This document shows positions 1 to 6,693 of a stretch of DNA of 26,126 nucleotides, one piece after another. The position numbers were made by a program, and so were the translations under genes. The notes under the pieces were generated by a model, which worked only from the letters and a program-made list of their open reading frames with translations, was not told the DNA's origin and did not search any database. How positions within the stretch are numbered: position 1 is the stretch's first letter; each line of letters opens with the position of its first letter. This stretch comes from Lachnospiraceae bacterium (GTDB lineage: Bacteria; Bacillota; Clostridia; Lachnospirales; Lachnospiraceae), in the NCBI GenBank assembly GCA_009774175.1, contig VSNG01000015.1:1-26126 (forward strand), written 5' to 3'.

Positions 1-94
1 TGCCCTATCCGTTTTATAGTAATTCTTATCAAATCACGAAATTTAACGGTGTTTTTTTCCGCCCAATGGTTTTTTATGAATAATTTTGAAGTAA

Positions 95-106
95 TTTGTA
101 AACAAA
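95..106 (+). promoter_or_regulatory. Possible operator upstream of the GntR/LacI-type regulator
   Basis: TTTGT and ACAAA arms separated by AA form a short imperfect palindrome about 30 bases before the regulator start. The arms resemble the ends of AraR-type boxes (ATTTGT...ACAAAT), and the gene downstream has AraR-like architecture, so autoregulation is plausible. The site is short and lies in an AT-rich leader, so it could be chance. No convincing -35/-10 pair was identified in bases 1-136. Confidence 0.3.
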
Positions 107-136
107 CCGTGAACAAAAAAAGGAGATTTTTTTACT

Positions 137-1219
137 ATGAGTAAGTACGAAACACTTTCGGAACAACTTACACAACAGATTGTCAAAAATCTGAAGCAGG
201 GTATTACCGCACTGCCAACCGAAGCGCAGATTGCCGGACAGTATCACGTCAGCCGCCAGACCGTGCGGGCCGCGCTCTCCCTTCTGCGCGAAAAGGGACT
301 GATCGAAAGCCGGCAGGGAAGCGGCTCCTACGCCACCGGCCTTTCCCCCGACGCTTCCGGAAATATCATTCCCATTTTGATTGCCAGCAGTCAGGAATAC
401 ATCTATCCCCATTTGCTCACCGATATCCGTTCTTCTCTTGCCGAGGGAGGTTATCAGTTACAGGTTTATCCTACAGACAACGATCCTTATACGGAAAGAA
501 AGCTTCTCCTTTCCCTGCTGGAGACGCCTCCACGCGGCCTGATCGCCGAGGGCTGCCAGAGTACGCTTCCAACGCCGAACGCCGATCTCTTCGAAAAGCT
601 GAAAAGCGAAGGCACGCGCCTCCTCTTTCTGCATAATAAATATGAGGCGCTGCCGGATGCAGTCTGCGTCAAGGACGACAACTACTACGGCGGATATCTT
701 CTGGCCGGTCATCTTGCAGAGCTTGGACACACCTGCATCGCCGGACTGTTTAAGATGGATGACAGGCAGGGCCCCGAACGCTATCACGGCGCCATATCCT
801 GCCTTCGCGACCTGGGATTAAGCTTTTCGGATTCTCATGTGGGATGGTTTGTATCGTCAGACATTGACGCGCTGGAAAGGAAACAGGACACCGGCTTTCT
901 CGCCGCCTTTATCAGAGAACGTCTGCCCGGCTGCTCCGCCGTTATCTGCTACAATGACGAAATCGCCTACTGGCTGATGAAGGAGCTCTCCTACACCCAC
1001 ATCCAGATCCCACGGGACATCTCCGTAGTGTGCTTCGACAACAGCTATCTGAGCGACTTAAGCCGGATACGCATTACCACGCTGACACATAAACCCCATG
1101 AAATGGGCAGCTGCGCGGCCAAAAGCATGATTCATTTGTTACAGGGGATTCCCGTGGTATCTCAGGAAATCCCCTGGACGCTGGTGCGTAAGGAGAGCGA
1201 CGGGCCCGCTCATTTTTAA
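137..1219 (+). CDS. GntR/LacI-type transcriptional regulator (AraR-like architecture)
   Basis: This is a 360-residue DNA-binding regulator with a GntR winged-helix domain at about residues 3-68 (motifs LPTEAQIAGQYHVSRQTVRAAL and QGSGSYA) and a LacI/periplasmic-binding-like sugar domain at about 75-355. Proteins with this fusion, such as AraR of Bacillus, repress sugar-utilisation genes until a sugar binds. The ligand cannot be read from the sequence. The start is supported by an AAGGAG ribosome binding site, with a slightly long 11-base spacer. The gene converges on the YesN-like regulator gene; their stop codons overlap in a TTAA palindrome at 1216-1219, leaving no room for a terminator between them. 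The neighbouring furanose-sensing operon makes arabinose or galactofuranose-type sugars reasonable candidate effectors, which is inference. Confidence 0.85.
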   Translation: MSKYETLSEQLTQQIVKNLKQGITALPTEAQIAGQYHVSRQTVRAALSLLREKGLIESRQGSGSYATGLSPDASGNIIPILIASSQEYIYPHLLTDIRSSLAEGGYQLQVYPTDNDPYTERKLLLSLLETPPRGLIAEGCQSTLPTPNADLFEKLKSEGTRLLFLHNKYEALPDAVCVKDDNYYGGYLLAGHLAELGHTCIAGLFKMDDRQGPERYHGAISCLRDLGLSFSDSHVGWFVSSDIDALERKQDTGFLAAFIRERLPGCSAVICYNDEIAYWLMKELSYTHIQIPRDISVVCFDNSYLSDLSRIRITTLTHKPHEMGSCAAKSMIHLLQGIPVVSQEIPWTLVRKESDGPAHF

Positions 1220-2844
1220 TTCCTGGCGCCCGCTCGATATTCCCTTGGCGTACATCCCTGCGTCTTCTTAAATACAAAGCTGAAATAGTGGGAATCCTTA
1301 TAGCCTACCTCCTGCGCGATCTCCCCGGTATGCATCTGGGTCTGCCGCAAAAGCTTTTTCGCCCTTTCCATGCGTTTACCCGTCACATACTCCACAAAAG
1401 TCACCTGCATGGCGCGGGAAAAAATAGCGCTGAAATAATTGGCGCTTACATTCACTTCTCCGGCTACCAGATTCAGGGAAAGTGTCTCCTGCGAATAGTT
1501 TTCTTCTATATAAGAGAGGGCTTTCTTTAAAATCCTCTCGCTCTGGTTATTCGACTCCCTGTCCCGCAGCTCCAGCGCTTTTTCAATCAGCCCGCAAAAA
1601 TAGTCCCGCAGCTCTTCCACATTGTACTGCCTTTCCGCCGTCAGCCCCTCTTCACCCATGAGCTGTAACAGTTCCTCCTTTGTGCATCCCAGAGACTCCA
1701 CATAGGAAACCGTCACAAACCAGATGTGAAGGGTTAGGTAATTGCGAAACATGGCCGACTGCAAAGCCTCTCCCACAGCGCCAAGATAGTTCTCCACATA
1801 ATCCGCGATCTCATCCTTTTCGCCCCGCATCAGGAAATCCCGCATCAGCTCCGCATCCATCTTTGCAGAATCTATGTCTCCGATCCTGCCGCCTTCTTCC
1901 TTGCCGGGCACGTTAATCCGCACCGTCTCCCCGGTAAAAACATGCTGCCCGGGCATCAGGAAGCGATACGCAAAAAGATGATTCACATTGCTGTAACACT
2001 CCGCCAGCAGGCTTAATCTTTCTACCGGTTCTCCCATCGCCACATACCAGTCCAGCGTTTCCTGCGCCGGCTGACAGATACGCTCCACATTCTCCAGATA
2101 TCTGGCCGAAAGCTCCGGCATCTGTTCCAGACTGCCTTTGATCAGCACACCGTAAGTATTTACATTCCACCGAAAAACCAGATTTTCCGGGTAGCGTATA
2201 AAATAATGCAAAAGCTCCTCCCGTTTTCTGGCAAAATCCTCCGACTCCATTCCGGCAGCGCCCTCCGTACGCTTTTCCTGTAAATTAAACATTAATATAT
2301 TATAACAGGCCGCATTGATTTTCAGGGAAAGCCTTGACGCCTCCTCGTAAATCTCCTGTACCGGCATACGGCCCTCAAATATTTTCACGAAAAAATCCGT
2401 TCTGGAAAACTGCTCGTATTCTCTGGACTCGCTCTGAAACTTCTCCTGATAGGTCTTCTGTTCCCGTTCATTTTCAATCTTTGTCTTGAGCTCCGCCAGA
2501 ACCTTCTGCATGGCCGCTCTTGTAATCGGTTTTAAAAGATACTGCTCCGCCCCAACAAGAATCGCTCCTCTTGCGTACTCAAAATCATCATATCCGCTGA
2601 TGATAATAATTTTCATATCAGGAAATTCCTGATGCACAAGACGGCTCAGAGAGAGCCCGTCCATAAAAGGCATTTTGATATCCGTAAGCAGAACATCCGG
2701 CTTTGTTTTCTGTATGAGAGGAAGCGCCATCTCCCCGTCGCTGGCCTCTCCCACAAATTCATAACCGTACTGCTGCCAGGGTATATTATCCCGAAGGCCC
2801 TCCCTGACAATGCTCTCATCTTCCACCAGAAACACTTTCAGCAT
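1216..2844 (-). CDS. YesN-like response regulator with AraC DNA-binding domain
   Basis: This 542-residue response regulator has an N-terminal receiver domain (about 1-120, acidic D9, phospho-acceptor D55 in LLTDIKMPFMDG, and the conserved lysine in YLLKPI). A long middle region of unassigned function follows, then a C-terminal AraC-type double helix-turn-helix (about 440-540, with VNVSANYFSAIFSR and AQEVGYKDSHYFSFVFKK). It should be phosphorylated by the histidine kinase two genes upstream and activate sugar transport or polysaccharide-utilisation genes, as YesN-family regulators do. An AAGGGAG ribosome binding site lies 6 bases before the ATG. It is the last gene of the kinase, binding-protein, regulator operon and starts 64 bases after the binding-protein stop. 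Its target promoters are not visible here. Confidence 0.92.
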   Translation of the reverse strand: MLKVFLVEDESIVREGLRDNIPWQQYGYEFVGEASDGEMALPLIQKTKPDVLLTDIKMPFMDGLSLSRLVHQEFPDMKIIIISGYDDFEYARGAILVGAEQYLLKPITRAAMQKVLAELKTKIENEREQKTYQEKFQSESREYEQFSRTDFFVKIFEGRMPVQEIYEEASRLSLKINAACYNILMFNLQEKRTEGAAGMESEDFARKREELLHYFIRYPENLVFRWNVNTYGVLIKGSLEQMPELSARYLENVERICQPAQETLDWYVAMGEPVERLSLLAECYSNVNHLFAYRFLMPGQHVFTGETVRINVPGKEEGGRIGDIDSAKMDAELMRDFLMRGEKDEIADYVENYLGAVGEALQSAMFRNYLTLHIWFVTVSYVESLGCTKEELLQLMGEEGLTAERQYNVEELRDYFCGLIEKALELRDRESNNQSERILKKALSYIEENYSQETLSLNLVAGEVNVSANYFSAIFSRAMQVTFVEYVTGKRMERAKKLLRQTQMHTGEIAQEVGYKDSHYFSFVFKKTQGCTPREYRAGARN

Positions 2845-2884
2845 TTGCTTCTCCCTTCCGTTCCCGTCTGCCGTCCGGCAGCCG

Positions 2885-2930
2885 TCTAGTCGCTTCTCTC
2901 CTCCAGATCTAGTAGCTTCTCTCCTCCAGA
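2885..2930 (-). repeat. Tandem duplication of 23 bases at the 3' end of the sugar-binding-protein gene
   Basis: Two adjacent 23-base copies (2885-2907 and 2908-2930) differ at one base, C versus A at the seventh position on the plus strand. The higher-coordinate copy encodes the last residues (LEERSY) and stop of the binding-protein gene; the other copy lies just after the stop in the spacer before the response-regulator gene. The unit contains GGAGGAGAG on the coding strand, so the duplication also places an extra Shine-Dalgarno-like sequence in the spacer. Confidence 0.9.
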
Positions 2931-3934
2931 ATTTCCCTGGTTACATTCTCCATGGTGAAAACGTCCTCTTTCACATAATATTGCTTCTCAACCGGCTCCC
3001 CGGCCTCCAGCATATCAATAACCTGCAACAGATATTCCCCCTGATTTGGGTTACACTCGATATCCACATTTATCGTTCCGTCCGCCACCATTTCCAGCGC
3101 GCCCGCTACCGCGTCAAAGGAGATTATCATAATGTCACCGTTTACTCCCACCGTCTGCCCGGACTCTTTAATCGCCTCAATAGCGCCAAACGTCATATCG
3201 TCGTTTTGAGAAACCACCACGTCAATATCCGGGTATCTGCTCAAAAATCCCCGCATCACTTCCTTACCCCTGGTGGAGGTAAACTCCGCGCACTTCTGTT
3301 CCAGTATATTCCAGTTTTCATGTTTATTCGCCACCAAATCAAACCCGACCGTGCGCCCAAGCTGTGAAGAGGAGCCTTCCGTACCCGTAAGCACCACAAT
3401 ATTGACAGGCTCCTGCGTCCGCCCCCGCTTTCGCAGCTCCTGTTCCAGCCAGTGTCCGGCCTTCTCCCCCTCTTCCACAAAATCACTGCCAACGCAGGTA
3501 ACATACAGGCTCTCGTCCTCAACATCAACGCTCCGATCCATAAGAATAACGGGAATCCCCGCCTCCTTCGCCTCCTGCAATACCGTCTCCCAGCCGGTTT
3601 CCACCACGGGAGAAAAAATAATATAGTCCACCCTCTGAGAAATAAAACTTCTGATCGCTTTTAACTGGTTCTCCTGTCTCTGTCTGGCGTTATTATATAT
3701 CAGAAAATATCCGTTTTCCTGTGTAAAGGCATTCTGCACCGATTCTGTATTGGCCGTCCGAAAGCCGGACTCGCTGCCAAGCTGCGATACGCCCACCACA
3801 ATCTGGTTTTCCTTCTCAACCTGAGTCGTCTCGTCAATGTCCGTAAAAAGCCTGCTTCCGAACATCATAAGCATCAGAACAAGTACAAGGAGTATTCCAA
3901 TTACGGCAATACCGTAAGATTTTTTCCGAAACAT
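2909..3934 (-). CDS. Membrane-anchored YtfQ-like furanose-binding protein (sensor component)
   Basis: This 341-residue protein belongs to the type I periplasmic-binding (RbsB-like) fold. The mature part closely resembles what I know of E. coli YtfQ, the galactofuranose-binding protein: VGVSQLGSESGFRTANTE near residue 47, QENQLKAIRSF, SPVVETGWETVLQEAKEAGIPV, LMDRSVD, RGKEVM and QNDDMTFGAIEAIKESG. Residues 8-28 form one uninterrupted hydrophobic segment without a lipobox cysteine, so it is probably anchored by an uncleaved N-terminal helix facing outward. It begins one base after the kinase stop, with GGGAGGG 5 bases before ATG. No ABC transporter genes are adjacent, which supports a sensing rather than uptake role, like the XylFII-LytS-YesN arrangement of Clostridium beijerinckii. 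Ligand identity is inference. Confidence 0.88.
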   Translation of the reverse strand: MFRKKSYGIAVIGILLVLVLMLMMFGSRLFTDIDETTQVEKENQIVVGVSQLGSESGFRTANTESVQNAFTQENGYFLIYNNARQRQENQLKAIRSFISQRVDYIIFSPVVETGWETVLQEAKEAGIPVILMDRSVDVEDESLYVTCVGSDFVEEGEKAGHWLEQELRKRGRTQEPVNIVVLTGTEGSSSQLGRTVGFDLVANKHENWNILEQKCAEFTSTRGKEVMRGFLSRYPDIDVVVSQNDDMTFGAIEAIKESGQTVGVNGDIMIISFDAVAGALEMVADGTINVDIECNPNQGEYLLQVIDMLEAGEPVEKQYYVKEDVFTMENVTREILEERSY

Positions 3935-3935
3935 G

Positions 3936-5408
3936 TCAGCCCTCCCTTTCCACCGTGTACGGCACCGCCGGAATCACAATTTCCACACGGGTTCCCTTTC
4001 CTTTTATCGAGTCGATCCGCATGCCGTACTCCGCGCCAAAGTTCATACGGATTCTCTCGTTGACGTTGGCAAGGCCAAAGCCTTTTTCCGTATCCTTACA
4101 GGGTTTCTTAATCTCCTCCTGCAGCTTACGAAGCTCTTCCTCCTCCATACCAACACCGTTATCCTCCACGGTAAAGTGCACTTCATCCCCGCACAACCTG
4201 CCCGTTACCAGAATACGGCCCTTCGCGCGCTTATATTTGATCCCGTGGTAAAGGGAATTTTCCACCAGAGGCTGCAGGGTCAGTTTCAAAATCTGATATC
4301 GGTAAAGCTCCGAATCAATTTCAATCTCATATTCCAGAATATCCCGGTAACGCACCTGCTGGATTTCCAGATAACTCTTAATATGAAGTTCCTCCTCCTG
4401 AATCGTGATATATTCTTTTCCCTTACTGAGTACCAGCCGGAAAAACTCTGACAGGGACATAACCATATTTACCGCCTTATCGGAATCGTTCCCTTCAATC
4501 AGCCACACGATTGTATCCAGCGTATTATAAAGGAAATGCGGATTGATCTGCTCCTGCAAAAGACGCAGATCCGCCTTGCGCATTTTTCTCTCGTCCTCCT
4601 TAATCTTTGACACCAGCCCCTCCAGACTCTCCGTCATGCTGTTTACGCTTTCCGCCAAAACCGCCACCTCATCCTGTGATTCCACTCTGGCTCTTGCGGA
4701 AAAGTCTCCCTTTGCAACCTGCTGCGTCACCTTGGACAGCACCTTAATCGGACTTGTAATATCAGTCACAATCATGACAATCAGAACGGCCACCATAAGA
4801 ATCAGGGCGGCCAGCATTCCGCCGCAAAACAGCGTAAAGCTGTGCACCCTCACATTCAGCTGGCTGGTCAGATGCTCCATGCTTTTTGTCTGATAATAAA
4901 TATAATACTGGATATTATCCTGAATCAGCTCCGTCAGGATATATATATTATTCTCAAGCATGACAATGTTCGTATCATACCCCACGTCTGTTTCCAGATT
5001 CATCCGAATATCGTCCACCCGATCTTCCAATGTATCAATATTGCGCAAAAGAATCTGCAGTCTGACGCGGCTGTCACCATCCATGGTAATACTCATGAGG
5101 TTGTTAAATTCCTCCCGCAGTTCGTCAAGCAGTACATAGGGATCCGCCAGGCTTCCATCGCTCCCCACCGTATCGAAAGTCACTGCGCCCACCACCAGTT
5201 TATAGAGGCTTTCGTCCATCTCCTCTTTAAAATTCAGATTATAGTTATTCGCCACCGTCAGATTTTCCACAATGGCGTCATAGGCGCTGCTGTAGCTGTG
5301 CAGGGCATAGACCAGATACAGCGACATCACAAGAAAAGGAACTCCCGCTGCCAGCGAGAGCAGAATCAGCTTATATTTAATGGAATACTTGACTTTTTCA
5401 GACTGCAT
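3936..5408 (-). CDS. YesM-like sensor histidine kinase
   Basis: This 490-residue membrane kinase has a first transmembrane helix at about residues 13-33, an extracellular region to about 185, a second helix at about 188-212 and a HAMP linker (TSPIKVLSKVTQQVAKGDFSARA). A His_kinase domain follows with the phospho-acceptor histidine in EQINPHFLYNTLDT, then a C-terminal ATPase with the N-box PLVENSLYHGIKYK, DNGVGM and GFGLANVNERI. It should phosphorylate the AraC-type regulator at the end of the operon. The next gene encodes a tethered sugar-binding protein, the natural candidate for presenting ligand to its extracellular region. AAAGGAG lies 8 bases before the ATG. It is the first gene of the operon and is divergent from the diguanylate cyclase gene. 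Confidence 0.92.
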   Translation of the reverse strand: MQSEKVKYSIKYKLILLSLAAGVPFLVMSLYLVYALHSYSSAYDAIVENLTVANNYNLNFKEEMDESLYKLVVGAVTFDTVGSDGSLADPYVLLDELREEFNNLMSITMDGDSRVRLQILLRNIDTLEDRVDDIRMNLETDVGYDTNIVMLENNIYILTELIQDNIQYYIYYQTKSMEHLTSQLNVRVHSFTLFCGGMLAALILMVAVLIVMIVTDITSPIKVLSKVTQQVAKGDFSARARVESQDEVAVLAESVNSMTESLEGLVSKIKEDERKMRKADLRLLQEQINPHFLYNTLDTIVWLIEGNDSDKAVNMVMSLSEFFRLVLSKGKEYITIQEEELHIKSYLEIQQVRYRDILEYEIEIDSELYRYQILKLTLQPLVENSLYHGIKYKRAKGRILVTGRLCGDEVHFTVEDNGVGMEEEELRKLQEEIKKPCKDTEKGFGLANVNERIRMNFGAEYGMRIDSIKGKGTRVEIVIPAVPYTVEREG

Positions 5409-5455
5409 ACGGCCTTCTCCTTTTCCATTTCATTTTACCAATCTTTTGGCAAAAG

Positions 5456-5470
5456 ATAAAGCGTTTGCAA
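5456..5470 (-). promoter_or_regulatory. cre-like catabolite repression site upstream of the sensor operon
   Basis: On the minus strand the bases TTGCAAACGCTTTAT match the CcpA cre consensus WTGNAANCGNWNNCW at 14 of 15 positions, the mismatch being A for C near the end. The site lies about 50 bases upstream of the histidine kinase start, in the divergent intergenic region, where a promoter would be expected. Carbon catabolite repression of a sugar-sensing operon would make sense. The consensus is degenerate, so this is tentative. Confidence 0.4.
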
Positions 5471-5488
5471 TATTTTCCGCAAAGGTGT

Positions 5489-5499
5489 ATGATTATCAT
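5489..5499. promoter_or_regulatory. Short palindrome ATGATTATCAT in the divergent spacer
   Basis: An 11-base palindrome lies between the divergent histidine kinase and diguanylate cyclase genes, immediately before a TATATACT stretch that could be part of a plus-strand -10. Its core resembles the centre of a Fur box but the flanks do not match, so no regulator is assigned. Confidence 0.25.
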
Positions 5500-5541
5500 G
5501 TATATACTTTTTCAGAAAAATGTTAATGAAAGAATCCGCTG

Positions 5542-6630
5542 ATGAAAGAACATTCCGCTTTATCTACCATCTATGAAAATATATGCCGGGATACTGGAAA
5601 GCAAAATGAGTCTGCAAAGCTGATTGCCGTAGTGCGCATGCTGACGCTCTCTATGCTGATCCATTCCTTTGTGTGCTGTATCCTTGTTTCCCTTACAGGA
5701 CACACGGAAGCGCTTGCTTTCTCCCTGATTTCTCCCGTTTTGTTTCTGGCTATTTTTGTGCTGTCATATCGCTGCGGCACATTTGTTTCCTATTGCATTC
5801 TGAACGTCTGCACTTTATTCTGGACGGTTATGAACGTATATTATTTCGGCTGGAATATTGGTATACAGCACTTTCTTGTCGTACTTCTTGTGTTTTTGTT
5901 CTTTTCCAAATACAGGCACGAGGCGGCTAAGATTATTTACTGCGTATTTCTCTTTGCCCTGCGCCTGATTCTGTATTATTACTGCCGTTCCCACGAACCG
6001 ATTGCCGTTCTTGATGCCGGTCTGAGCAACGCCCTGCAAACCGTTAATACTTTTTTTATTTTTCTGTCTCTGGGACTGATTGCCTATCTGTTCAGTTCCA
6101 CAACGCAGGAAATGGAAGGAAAACTGATCGAATACAACCGAAAGCTGATGAAGCAGGCCAACACCGATACGCTGACCGGCCTGTACAACCGCCGCCGCAC
6201 CATGGAGTATCTGGACTCGCTTCTTAAAAACGCAGAGTCCCAGATCAGCATCTGCCTGTGTGATATTGACCATTTCAAGCGCGTCAACGATACCTATGGT
6301 CATGATGTGGGCGACGTGGTTCTGACTACCATTTCCGACACTTTTCGGAAGAGACTGCCTCCCGATACCTTTATTTCCCGTTGGGGCGGCGAAGAGTTTC
6401 TTCTGATTTTTCCGCGCCTGAATGGGGATGAAGCGGGAACGGCGCTGGAAATACTCCGGCAAAAAATCAGAGACCTTGTCTTTGACGGCGGTTCGGAAAA
6501 ATTCACCATCTCCCTGACCTTCGGATTGGTAGAATACGATTTCCACAGCGATATTACCACGCTTTTGAAAGAAGCCGACGAAAAGCTGTACGTCGGTAAA
6601 GAAAACGGACGTGACCGGATCGTCTTCTGA
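5542..6630 (+). CDS. Membrane diguanylate cyclase (GGDEF)
   Basis: This 362-residue enzyme should make cyclic di-GMP from two GTP. The N-terminal half (about residues 28-190) is a series of roughly six hydrophobic segments with no recognisable sensor domain, so it may read a membrane or small-molecule signal. The GGDEF domain begins near residue 210 (DTLTGLYNRRRTMEYL), with DIDHFKRVNDTYGHDVGD and the active-site motif GGEEF at 282-286 preserved. The usual RxxD inhibitory site before the active site is not present, since the residues there read LPPD, so product inhibition may be absent. The ribosome binding site before this ATG is weak. The stop codon sits inside a 10-base-pair hairpin. Confidence 0.9.
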   Translation: MKEHSALSTIYENICRDTGKQNESAKLIAVVRMLTLSMLIHSFVCCILVSLTGHTEALAFSLISPVLFLAIFVLSYRCGTFVSYCILNVCTLFWTVMNVYYFGWNIGIQHFLVVLLVFLFFSKYRHEAAKIIYCVFLFALRLILYYYCRSHEPIAVLDAGLSNALQTVNTFFIFLSLGLIAYLFSSTTQEMEGKLIEYNRKLMKQANTDTLTGLYNRRRTMEYLDSLLKNAESQISICLCDIDHFKRVNDTYGHDVGDVVLTTISDTFRKRLPPDTFISRWGGEEFLLIFPRLNGDEAGTALEILRQKIRDLVFDGGSEKFTISLTFGLVEYDFHSDITTLLKEADEKLYVGKENGRDRIVF

Positions 6631-6638
6631 TCCGGTCA
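6612..6638 (+). terminator. Hairpin overlapping the diguanylate cyclase stop codon
   Basis: TGACCGGATC and GATCCGGTCA form a perfect 10-base-pair stem with a 7-base loop. The following ATTATTTATG is only moderately T-rich, so termination may be partial and some read-through into the DUF885 gene is possible. The stop TGA at 6628-6630 straddles the loop and the right arm. Confidence 0.6.
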
Positions 6639-6693
6639 TTATTTATGCTTCTCTTTCATATAGTAATACAAATCTCTTTCTGTAGGTGTTTTC

